Made by a program: the position numbers and the translations under genes | Assembly (NCBI GenBank): GCA_903851385.1 | Contig: CAINOC010000022.1 | Location: forward strand, 1 to 35,526 | Origin: an uncultured Chlorobiaceae bacterium | GTDB taxonomy: Bacteria > Bacteroidota > Chlorobiia > Chlorobiales > Chlorobiaceae | Length of the DNA: 35,526 nt | Direction of reading: 5' to 3' | Notes under the pieces: generated by a model | Told to the model about the DNA's origin: nothing | Databases searched by the model: none | Seen by the model: only the letters and a program-made list of their open reading frames with translations | Shown: piece after piece, positions 15,138 through 21,606 of the stretch | Position numbering within the stretch: the first letter of the stretch is position 1 | How the letters are laid out: each line of letters begins with the position of its first letter

Positions 15138-15173
15138 GTGGGAGCAGGGTTCGGATGACTGGCCCTGCGACCC

Positions 15174-15494
15174 GGTGGGCTCTCAGTAATGGGTGTTCCT
15201 ACCGCGATAGGCATATTGTTCTGTCGGTGTAAAGTCATTATAATATTGTAAAATAAAAAATTAACGACATCGCTGACCTCTATACATTTTTTATGATTTA
15301 GTTTCGACTCAATGGTTGTTCTGATCAGGTTATATTATTTTTTCGGTACTCAATTTTGGTAAAATCACAACTATGATGTGTTCATATCAGCATATATAAT
15401 AATGATATAATGGAAATTATTATCAAAAATGCAATACAGGTAACTGCCCGTTGCAGAATCGAAACATGAGAGGGGGATGGATCGTTTTATTGTT
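15174..15494. other. AT-rich intergenic DNA without recognised gene
   Basis: About 320 bases between the intron end and the Tn3-type end. No convincing open frame. AACTATGATGTG at 15369-15380 also occurs at 13007-13018 on the other side of the debris block, which may be a trace of a duplicated promoter region or chance in AT-rich DNA. Confidence 0.35.
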
Positions 15495-15532
15495 AGCGTA
15501 CACTTTTTTCCGAATTCTGAAGCGACCCCATG
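15495..15532 (-). repeat. Tn3-type 38-bp terminal inverted repeat (right end)
   Basis: Read on the minus strand from 15532, it begins GGGGTCGCTTCAGAATTCGG and ends GTACGCTAAC, exactly 38 bases. This closely fits the Tn3/Tn21/Tn501 consensus (GGGG…GGAAAAAA…CACGCTAAG). The transposon interior would lie to the left. Confidence 0.8.
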
Positions 15533-16109
15533 CAGAGAATAAATTCAGCGGTAAGTCAACGCAACGTGGATTGACTGCTTTAACTGGCACAAAAGACGCT
15601 GGATAAGCAGACAAGTAAAAAGACACTTATCTTATAATATAGCTTATACTTATAATATTTATGCCTTTGGATCTTTCTTGATTTCAATAATATTTGTAGT
15701 ATTTTATAAGATTTTTCAGCGTATTATTTTGTATAACGCGTAATTATACATTATTCTCTTTTTAAGCAGATAGTATTGAAACCCGGAATCGAATAACATC
15801 TGCCCCTTAAATCCTGCTTGAGCAGTATTCATAGTTGTATCAGATCAGACATACCATTGTGAAGGGCATACTTGTGCACCTTTTCTGAAAAAGCAGAAAA
15901 AAATGCTATCAGGGATAGGTAAGCATATGCGCACATGAATATGAACCTGAAATTTAACCATCGGGCCTTTAGGTTACGTATTTTTTCTGGAAATCCACGA
16001 TTACCCTGAGCTCAAGATATATGAGATACATATAACAAGTTATTCAAAATAGTGATTCAGATATCATAATAACGAAATATATGATTTTCAATTAAACAAG
16101 GAGGCTATT
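15533..16109. other. Upstream region of the methyltransferase-MFS genes
   Basis: About 575 AT-rich bases with no supported gene. It presumably holds the promoter of the rightward gene set. The ribosome site AAGGAGG (16098-16104) just before 16110 is excellent. A short frame on the minus strand (15423-15626) crosses the Tn3-type end and is not believable as a gene. Confidence 0.4.
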
Positions 16110-16814
16110 ATGGGAGTAGGAGACAATATTGACTTTAAAGCATCTCAGTGGGAGTTCAAAGGTGCGGTTGTCGATGTATTTGAAGAACATGTTTCAAAAT
16201 CAGTACCTTTATACTTTGAGGCGCACAATGCAATTCTAAGTTTGAGCGACTTTTTTATAAAAAAATGCTCGATATGTTATGATATGGGGTGTTCTACTGG
16301 ATTGCTGATCAATAAAATTGCTGAACGTCACGCCAATAAAAATGCCAAGTTTATTGGCATCGATTTAGAGTGTGATATGATTAAATATGCAGAGAACAAA
16401 TACCCCAACAATAACGTATCTTTTATTAATGCGGACATCTGCAATTATGATCTTACAGAAGCAAGCTTAATTATTTCTTATTACACATTGCAATTTATAG
16501 AATACAAGTATCGAAGCTCATTATTAAAGAAAATTTATGATTCATTGGAACCCGGAGGTGCTTTTATTTTATACGAAAAAGTATACGCGGAATTATCTCG
16601 ATTTCAGGATATTCTAAATAGTGTCTATTTTGATTTCAAGGTTAGTAATGGATATGAATTAAATGAGGTATTATCTAAATCATTAAGCATCAGAGGCGTG
16701 CTTAATCCAAACTCTACAAAAGAAAACTTCAAGATACTGAGTGACGCAGGATTTACTGAAGTTGGCGTTATATCGAAATACTGTAATTTTGAAGGTTATC
16801 TGGCAATAAAATAA
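16110..16814 (+). CDS. CmoA-like SAM-dependent enzyme
   Basis: This is a 234-residue class I SAM-dependent enzyme. Its layout follows CmoA (carboxy-SAM synthase) along the whole length: FKGAVVDVFEEHVSKSVPLY, then the SAM motif YDMGCSTGLL, GIDLECDMI, LIISYYTLQFI, KKIYDSLEPGGAFILYEK, FDFKVSNGYELNE and the ending CNFEGYLAIK. In E. coli CmoA an arginine shortly after NGYSE holds the extra carboxyl group (Arg199 by my recollection). Here that stretch reads NGYELNEVLSKSLS, with no arginine at the aligned spot. It may therefore be an ordinary methyltransferase of the CmoA lineage. Strong AAGGAGG site. It is followed after 16 bases by a second methyltransferase gene. Confidence 0.82.
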   Translation: MGVGDNIDFKASQWEFKGAVVDVFEEHVSKSVPLYFEAHNAILSLSDFFIKKCSICYDMGCSTGLLINKIAERHANKNAKFIGIDLECDMIKYAENKYPNNNVSFINADICNYDLTEASLIISYYTLQFIEYKYRSSLLKKIYDSLEPGGAFILYEKVYAELSRFQDILNSVYFDFKVSNGYELNEVLSKSLSIRGVLNPNSTKENFKILSDAGFTEVGVISKYCNFEGYLAIK

Positions 16815-16830
16815 AAAATATTAATCAATT

Positions 16831-17550
16831 ATGGAAAGTATACAAGATTTTCAACCTTGGGAAAAACTGCATAGACAGACCGATCTTTCAAACAACAGAA
16901 TTAATCCATCACCAATCATACTTGACTTTTTATCAAGAAATATTTTTCCAAAAATAAATTCAAGTTCAAAAGAACAAAACTGTTTAGAGGTTGGTGTTGG
17001 AATAGGAAGAAATCTTATTTGCTTAGCTGAACATAATTATTGTGGAAATTATTTTGGGCTTGATCATACAGATGAAGCCTTAAATAAAGCAAAACAGCTT
17101 GCAGACTCAAAAGGATACTCAAATATTTTTCATTTTGTAAAAGGAATGGCAGGGAAAAAGTTTACTTTTGAAAATAATTCTTTTGATTTTGTTTTTGATA
17201 TTATGGCGGCATCTACATTTATAATGGGTGATAATGTAAGGAGAGCCTACGCAAAAGAAGTGAATAGAATTCTTAAACCTGGAGGGATATTTTTTGTTTT
17301 TACTGGTAATACTGATAGCGACTATTTTAATCAATTATCTGAGCAGAGAAAAGGGAGTGAGCCGGGTACATTCAGAAGAAGTATGGATGGGACTATGGAG
17401 AAATCATATACAAAAAACGAAATATTATCCCTTTACGCTCCATTAGAAAGTATCATACTTGAATCACAGTCACACTATTTCAGAGCATTCGGAGAACAAG
17501 TGCTTACTCGCCCTGGCGGTTTTTGGTTTGGTATTTTTATTAAAGCTTAA
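16831..17550 (+). CDS. Class I SAM-dependent methyltransferase
   Basis: This 239-residue protein has a Rossmann methyltransferase fold: motif I LEVGVGIGRNLICLAE, acidic loop FGLDHTDEAL, SFDFVFDIMAASTFIM, and the post-motif KEVNRILKPGGIFFVF (Methyltransf_11 type). The N-terminus WEKLHRQTD and the C-terminal GGFWFGIFIKA are not diagnostic. It sits 16 bases after the CmoA-like gene and ~50 bases before the MFS gene, all rightward, so it is probably one operon. Substrate unknown; a small molecule rather than nucleic acid is likely from the fold and neighbours. Confidence 0.85.
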   Translation: MESIQDFQPWEKLHRQTDLSNNRINPSPIILDFLSRNIFPKINSSSKEQNCLEVGVGIGRNLICLAEHNYCGNYFGLDHTDEALNKAKQLADSKGYSNIFHFVKGMAGKKFTFENNSFDFVFDIMAASTFIMGDNVRRAYAKEVNRILKPGGIFFVFTGNTDSDYFNQLSEQRKGSEPGTFRRSMDGTMEKSYTKNEILSLYAPLESIILESQSHYFRAFGEQVLTRPGGFWFGIFIKA

Positions 17551-17602
17551 TCGCGGTTATTTTAATCAACAAAGATTTATTACCATTAAATAATATGCTC
17601 TC

Positions 17603-18949
17603 ATGAAAATAGCCACAATAAACTCATCACATAATTTGTTGCGATTTCAGGTCTATCGATGGAGCATATACTTAATCTTAGTTGTTTCATATATACTTGT
17701 TTTTTTTCATCGTATGGTTCCCGCCGCAGTCTCAAGCGATTTAATGCGAACATTTCATACGACTGGAGCAACATTAGGCTCGCTTGCCGCTATGTATTAT
17801 TATATTTATACGGTGATGCAAATACCTGCGGGAATTATGTCCGATACAATTGGATCCCGAAGTATATCAACTATGGGAAATCTAGTCGCAGGAATTGGAT
17901 CAATTATTTTTGGAGTAGCGGGCGATATAGAAATGGCTTACATCGGCAGATTTTTAGTCGGATTTGGTGTTTCTGTCATTTTTGTTGGCCTGATGAAAAG
18001 CAATACGCTTTGGTTTAAAGACAACGTTTACGCTCTTATTAGTGGCTTAACAATATTATTGGGTAATTTAGGTTCTGTACTTTCTGCAGCCCCTATTGTT
18101 TTATTGCTTGAAATTATTTCATGGAGAGAAATATTTATTTCTATCGGCATGTTTTCAATTTTTTTGGGGACAATATCATTTTTTGTAGTAAAAAACAAGC
18201 CTGAAGATATTGGTATTTCTTTTGACAATACAGAAAACAAACTCTTCAAGTCATCATCCGTTACGCGAAACTGGAAACAAGACTTGTATCAGCTATTAAA
18301 AAATAAATATATATGGTCTGGCTTCTGGCTTAATTTTGGCATGACTGGAGGCCTATTTTCTTTTGTGGGTCTTTGGGGAATCCCTTTTTTGAAGGATGTT
18401 TATAGCTTAAATCTTAAACAAGCCGCGAACTATACAACAATTGCGCTTATATCAATATCCATTGGCGTCTTATTATTTGGCTGGTTATCAGATTATATTA
18501 AAAGAAGAAAGCCTTTATTAATATTAGGTGCGGCATGTTATTTAATTGTCTGTGCGGCATTTCTTTTTCTTAATATCAACTCTGAAATTGAACGGATGCT
18601 GATTTTTGCCGCTTTCGGACTCTCTGGCAGTTCTTTTGTTTTAACATATCCCGCTGCAAAAGAAGTCTCTTTCCCTCATGTATCCGGTATGAGCATCAGT
18701 GTTGTAAATACCGGTTTATTTTTGGGCGCAGCAGTTATGCAAACGCTTTTTGGCTGGATTCTTGATCTTTCGTGGACCGGGTTAATTCAACATGGTGTTC
18801 GTATTTATAATTTGCATGATTACCATCACAGCTTTTATGCCATGATAGCTTTTGCTGTAATTGCCGTTAGCGCAAGTATCACAATTAAAGAAACAAATGC
18901 GAAAAACATATCTCTTGAAATTGAAAATGAGCATGATTGCAGGAGTTGA
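17603..18949 (+). CDS. MFS transporter
   Basis: This is a 448-residue membrane protein with about 12 hydrophobic helices. The first half has FFHRMVPAAVSSDLMRTF, and the loop between helices 2 and 3 reads GIMSDTIGSR (the MFS GxxxDxxGxR signature). A cytoplasmic charged loop lies near residues 198-225 (KNKPEDIG…WKQDLYQLLK), and the second-half equivalent is GWLSDYIKRRKP. It resembles organic-anion or small-molecule transporters of the MFS. As last gene of the methyltransferase operon it may import a precursor or export the product. It ends 7 bases before a Tn3-type end at 18957, so the operon may once have continued. Confidence 0.88.
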   Translation: MKIATINSSHNLLRFQVYRWSIYLILVVSYILVFFHRMVPAAVSSDLMRTFHTTGATLGSLAAMYYYIYTVMQIPAGIMSDTIGSRSISTMGNLVAGIGSIIFGVAGDIEMAYIGRFLVGFGVSVIFVGLMKSNTLWFKDNVYALISGLTILLGNLGSVLSAAPIVLLLEIISWREIFISIGMFSIFLGTISFFVVKNKPEDIGISFDNTENKLFKSSSVTRNWKQDLYQLLKNKYIWSGFWLNFGMTGGLFSFVGLWGIPFLKDVYSLNLKQAANYTTIALISISIGVLLFGWLSDYIKRRKPLLILGAACYLIVCAAFLFLNINSEIERMLIFAAFGLSGSSFVLTYPAAKEVSFPHVSGMSISVVNTGLFLGAAVMQTLFGWILDLSWTGLIQHGVRIYNLHDYHHSFYAMIAFAVIAVSASITIKETNAKNISLEIENEHDCRS

Positions 18950-18956
18950 CGACATA

Positions 18957-18976
18957 GGGGCCGCTTCAGTAAAGTC
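18957..18976 (+). repeat. Outer half of a Tn3-type terminal repeat, interrupted by a group II intron end
   Basis: GGGGCCGCTTCAGTAAAGTC matches the outer ~17 bases of the Tn3-type ends at 20570 and 15532. The expected inner half is replaced by intron sequence beginning GGGTAACAGCAG on the plus strand. Confidence 0.6.
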
Positions 18977-19290
18977 GGGTAACAGCAGCACATTACTGCA
19001 CCGCCGTCCCCTAAGAACCGGACAAGCGATTTTCACCTCACACGGCTCAAGCCTCTGCAAAGGTGCCTTGCGGCACCCGATAACACCACTGTGTTGATTT
19101 GGTTCTCTGTTTGTTCCGACGGGGGCCTCAAAGTATTGCTTCCACACTGGATCGTGTGGGTTGGCCATACCCTTGATCTGAACGTGTCGCTTTATTGGTG
19201 TGTCAGCTTCAAGCACCGGACTGAGCTTTTTGTGCTTGTTGCTTTCGTCTATGGCGGTAAACATCCAGTCTCTGTATCCTCTGGTTGAAT
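18974..19290 (-). mobile_element. Group II intron 3' remnant (maturase tail, domains V and VI)
   Basis: Read leftward from 19290, the sequence encodes YRDWMFTAIDESNKHKKLSP and then ADTPIKRHVQIKG and ANPHDPVWKQYFE, a tail typical of group II intron-encoded proteins. Domain V follows at 19015-19048 and a domain VI hairpin ends near 18974. The 5' part is cut off by the IS21 end at about 19290. The protein frame runs on into domain V without a stop, so the gene is degenerate. Confidence 0.78.
19015..19048 (-). ncRNA. Group II intron domain V
   Basis: Exactly 34 nt on the minus strand, starting GAGCCGTGTGAGGTGAAAAT and ending CTTGTCCGGTTC: base AGC triad, GAAA loop and 3' bulge are as in the family. 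The next bases (TTAGGGGACGG…) match those after the embedded domain V at 14706-14739, so both pieces derive from closely related introns. Confidence 0.8.
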
Positions 19291-19354
19291 ATTCTGGGGA
19301 AAGTGTACCACCCAATTCAGGATGGATTTGATAAAGAAAACATACAGAAAAAAC

Positions 19355-20083
19355 TCAGGATTTCTTCCTTCTCAGCGTCTCTCCTTCAAGCTCAATCCGA
19401 TGGGCATTTGCCGTCAGTCGATCCAGAAGAGCATCGGCCAGAGTCGGATCATTTATTACGTCATACCATTTTGAGACCGGTAACTGAGATGTGACGATGA
19501 TTGCCTGTTTTCCATACCGATCTTCAAGGATCTGCAAGAGTGCAATGCGCGTGGTGGCGTCAAGCGGCTGAAGGCCGAAGTCGTCGAGAATGACCAGCCG
19601 CGTTCGTTCAATCTGATCGAGCAGCTTGACAAAGGTGCCATCCAGTTTTGACTGGAGACTTTGTTCAATGAAGCGATTAAAGCCGAAGTAAAGGGTTCGG
19701 TATCCCAATGAGCAGGCCTGCCGGGCAAGGGCGCATGCCAGATAGCTTTTCCCGCATCCAGTGTAGCCGGTAATCAGAACGTTTTCGGCCCTGTCAATAA
19801 AACCTCCATCCGCAAGACTCATAAGCTGCTCGTGGGAAAGGTTGCGCTGGGCGTTGCAGTGAACCTGTTCAAGATGTGCAGGATAACGCAGTTTACTCTG
19901 CTGCAGGTAGCGTTTGGTGGTCTGTTCCTTTCGGTAGTGACACTCCGACTCGACCAGTTGAGCTATCAGTGGATCGCCGCTTACCTGATCGTGAACAGGA
20001 AGAGATCGTGCCACCTCATAGGCTTTGGCCATGCCATGAAGCTTCATGGAACGGAGTTGATCAAGCGTCTGTTGCGTGTTCAT
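19355..20083 (-). CDS. istB: IS21-family helper ATPase IstB
   Basis: This is a 242-residue DnaA-like AAA+ ATPase. It has the N-terminal IstB helix region (MKLHGMAKAYE), Walker A GYTGCGKS at 106-113 and Walker B RLVILDDFGL with Asp167/Asp168; TANAHRIELEGETLRRKK closes the domain. Length is normal. IstB forms filaments that remodel target DNA and stimulate IstA. The gene is intact but its partner istA upstream is truncated, so the element cannot move alone; it could help a related copy elsewhere. Confidence 0.95.
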   Translation of the reverse strand: MNTQQTLDQLRSMKLHGMAKAYEVARSLPVHDQVSGDPLIAQLVESECHYRKEQTTKRYLQQSKLRYPAHLEQVHCNAQRNLSHEQLMSLADGGFIDRAENVLITGYTGCGKSYLACALARQACSLGYRTLYFGFNRFIEQSLQSKLDGTFVKLLDQIERTRLVILDDFGLQPLDATTRIALLQILEDRYGKQAIIVTSQLPVSKWYDVINDPTLADALLDRLTANAHRIELEGETLRRKKS

Positions 20084-20101
20084 TGGTACGGTGGTTAAGG
20101 A

Positions 20102-20568
20102 TTAATGATAGGCTTCTTTACCCCTGATATTGTCATGAGTCGGAAGTCGCAGCATCTTGTCCTGCTCGAATACAGGAAGCTTATCGCGGTTGTTTTCAAG
20201 CATATTTTTCAGCATCCGGTAGCCAACGGTCGGATGCGGCAAGGCGATCCCGCAGGCAGCTTCCAGTCGGTCAGCGCCATAGCGCTCCTTCAGCCGGAGG
20301 ACTCCAAGACAGGCGTCATAGGTTTGTTCGATAAAGGATCTTGAGGCGAGCATACGTTGCATGACGGTCTCGGTATGGGTTCCTATAGCAGCAGCTTTCC
20401 AGATAAAGTCACCGGGTGTCCATCCCTGGTGGAGCCGGTAGCGCCGATGCGCTTCCGGCATGTGTTCCGGTTTGGTTGTATAACCGTTTCGAAGGGTGGT
20501 TCGCTGGTGAAGCGCAATACGCTGGAAGTCAAGAAAGATCTCAACAACCGATTCATCATAGATCAGCT
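20102..20568 (-). pseudogene. istA: IS21-family transposase IstA, C-terminal fragment
   Basis: About 155 codons remain open from the Tn3-type end: KLIYDESVVEIFLDFQRIAL, then GYTTKPEHMPEAHRRYRLHQ and LGVLRLKERYGADRLEAACG, ending KEAYH. This is the region after the DDE core of IstA (~500 residues in full). The N-terminal HTH and catalytic domain are absent. The break coincides to within a base or two with the GGGG outer end at 20570, indicating insertion of a Tn3-type transposon into istA. Only 18 bases separate it from istB. Confidence 0.9.
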
Positions 20569-20569
20569 T

Positions 20570-20607
20570 GGGGTCGCTTCAGAAAAGGGAAAAAATAGCA
20601 CGTTAAG
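20570..20607 (+). repeat. Tn3-type 38-bp terminal inverted repeat
   Basis: The repeat starts GGGGTCGCTTCAGAAAAGGG and ends ATAGCACGTTAAG, 38 bases, an excellent fit to Tn3/Tn21 family ends. The outer GGGG abuts the cut istA; the transposon interior extends to the right. Confidence 0.88.
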
Positions 20608-20631
20608 GTATCGGTAACGATCTACGTAACC

Positions 20632-20671
20632 GTAAACGCAATGAAAATGTTTTTTATCTGTTTGCGTTTAC
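20632..20671. repeat. 10-bp perfect inverted repeat just inside a Tn3-type end
   Basis: GTAAACGCAA (20632-20641) and TTGCGTTTAC (20662-20671) are perfect inverted copies 20 bases apart, starting 25 bases inside the transposon end. It could be a regulator-binding or recombination site; spacing is larger than for a usual operator. Confidence 0.5.
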
Positions 20672-20813
20672 TCAAGATTTGATTCCCAGACCGGCGTATA
20701 ACAATGGTAGCAGGTTCATCTTTGTGTTGGATTGGCCAGTTTAATTTGCCCAGCGTCAATCATTGCGGCAATGACTTGCGTTCTGGTAACAACGCACTAT
20801 CATTAAAGATGAA

Positions 20814-21137
20814 TCATGATATAGCAGCAAGCCCTTTCTGTTTCACAAGCGAAAGGAGTTTCAGCGTTGGCCCTGCGGGTTTCTTGATTCCCCGTTCCCA
20901 CTGGCTGACAGAATCTTTGCTCACATTCATGTAAAGGGCAAAAACAGTCTGGCTCACCTCCTCACGCTCACGCAAGGCTTTAATCTCTGTAGCGCTGAAC
21001 GCATGAACCGGTGTCAAGCAACCCTCGTCAAACTGACGCATCGTCTTTTTGTCGATAACACCAGCATCATACATGCCTGACATGGTTTCGTGGATCGCTG
21101 CAAATGCGTCGCTTTTGTATGTTTTGACTTTATTCAT
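20814..21137 (-). CDS. HigA/NadS-like XRE-family antitoxin
   Basis: This 107-residue protein has a helix-turn-helix of the XRE type in its second half: IKALREREEVSQTVFALYMN, then SKDSVSQWERGIKKPAGP. The N-terminus (VKTYKSDAFAAIHETMSGMY) is typical of antitoxins encoded after their RelE/HigB toxin. The start codon overlaps the toxin stop (ATGAATAA). The antitoxin binds the toxin and represses the operon. Its toxin is truncated by a Tn3-type end, so it is now an orphan and its own promoter is lost or replaced. Confidence 0.85.
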   Translation of the reverse strand: MNKVKTYKSDAFAAIHETMSGMYDAGVIDKKTMRQFDEGCLTPVHAFSATEIKALREREEVSQTVFALYMNVSKDSVSQWERGIKKPAGPTLKLLSLVKQKGLAAIS

Positions 21138-21261
21138 TGCATTTTACGGGCCGGAAGTCCCCTGTTTTAATAAGTTTTTCGAGCTGATCCTCAGAAAGCT
21201 CAAAAGTGCTTTTGGCCATCTTTTTGAACCATCGGACCTCGTCTGTTTTTATGTTGTCTTT
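21130..21261 (-). pseudogene. RelE/HigB-like toxin, C-terminal fragment
   Basis: The open reading DPKDNIKTDEVRWFKKMAKS followed by TFELSEDQLEKLIKTG and FRPVKCNE is the C-terminal ~44 residues of a RelE-family toxin of the type paired with NadS-like antitoxins. It starts exactly at the Tn3-type end (21262). The N-terminal two thirds are missing, so it has no mRNA-cleaving activity. Confidence 0.75.
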
Positions 21262-21299
21262 GGGGTCTGCTCACGAACCGGAAAAAATAGCACGTTAAG
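21262..21299 (+). repeat. Tn3-type 38-bp terminal inverted repeat
   Basis: It starts GGGGTCTGCTCACGAACCGG and ends ATAGCACGTTAAG, 38 bases. The inner 18 bases are the same as in the end at 20570, but the outer half differs. The outer end abuts the cut toxin gene; the interior lies to the right. The stop codon of the next leftward gene (21295-21297) falls inside it. Confidence 0.88.
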
Positions 21300-21606
21300 C
21301 AGTTTTAGTAAAATCAAAAAGCCGGGTACGGGTCGGCAAAGGCGGAATTGGTTGCCGTCCACATTTTAGGTTCCAGTATGCCCACGAGCGCACATCAAAA
21401 ACGCCAGGTGGAGCATGCTCCAAAACCTCACAGAATTCGTCATTCCCCACGATGCCCTGCAGCGCTTTTAAATCTTCAGGCGTACCAAAAGTCATAACAT
21501 GCGCAAGAAAATGCACTGGATCAGCAAGTTCTTCCTCTGGCGTATTGAACCATACGACCCGACGTGCCACGTTTAAAATGTCCGGAGTAATGGGTAAAGG
21601 TTTCAT
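21295..21606 (-). CDS. Small protein paired with the AbiEii-type nucleotidyltransferase
   Basis: This 103-residue protein (MKPLPITPDILNVARRVVWF, ADPVHFLAHVMTFGTPEDL) is of a kind commonly found next to AbiEii/DUF1814 nucleotidyltransferases. It follows that gene with a 4-base overlap (ATGA), so it is translated from the same message. Its stop lies inside the Tn3-type end, so the pair is the outermost cargo of that transposon. I infer it is part of a toxin-antitoxin-like pair; which partner is the antitoxin is not clear from sequence. Confidence 0.75.
   Translation of the reverse strand: MKPLPITPDILNVARRVVWFNTPEEELADPVHFLAHVMTFGTPEDLKALQGIVGNDEFCEVLEHAPPGVFDVRSWAYWNLKCGRQPIPPLPTRTRLFDFTKTA

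Larger units (their letters stand above)
14020..15173 (+). mobile_element. Decayed group II intron with broken reverse transcriptase gene
   Basis: The element holds a reverse transcriptase/maturase wreck (about 14026-15066) followed by a well-formed domain V (15104-15137) and a domain VI-like hairpin (to about 15173), the correct order for a bacterial group II intron 3' part. The 5' ribozyme half (domains I-III) is not recognisable; upstream sequence is IS4 debris. Inside the maturase part a second domain V/VI pair is embedded (14706-14777). Confidence 0.8.
13119..15532. mobile_element. Composite debris block bracketed by Tn3-type ends, inside the AT-rich cluster
   Basis: The block starts with a Tn3-type-like end at 13119 (GGGGCCGCATCAGAAAAGG…) and finishes with a well-preserved 38-bp end in the opposite orientation at 15495-15532. 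It holds an IS4-family transposase fragment and a decayed group II intron, but no Tn3 transposase or resolvase. The five bases flanking each side (AAGAT and ATGCA) do not match, so it is not a clean single insertion. Confidence 0.5.
19288..20569 (-). mobile_element. IS21-family element, truncated at the istA side
   Basis: The element holds the istA end, istB, and a right end with TTCTGGGGAAAGTGTACCAC near 19298-19317, typical of IS21-family termini. The istA side is cut exactly at the Tn3-type end starting at 20570. The right end overlaps the junction with the group II intron remnant. Confidence 0.8.

Noticed and set aside
13119-15532. A single intact Tn3-type transposon between the two facing ends
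   Set aside because: The left end is degenerate, flanking 5-mers differ, and there is no transposase or resolvase inside.
18782-19315. 177-residue minus-strand frame spanning the MFS 3' end, intron domains and IS21 end
   Set aside because: It reads through a group II intron domain V, a Tn3-type half end and the IS21 terminus and overlaps the MFS gene. Only its first half is real protein sequence (intron maturase tail), so it is not a gene.
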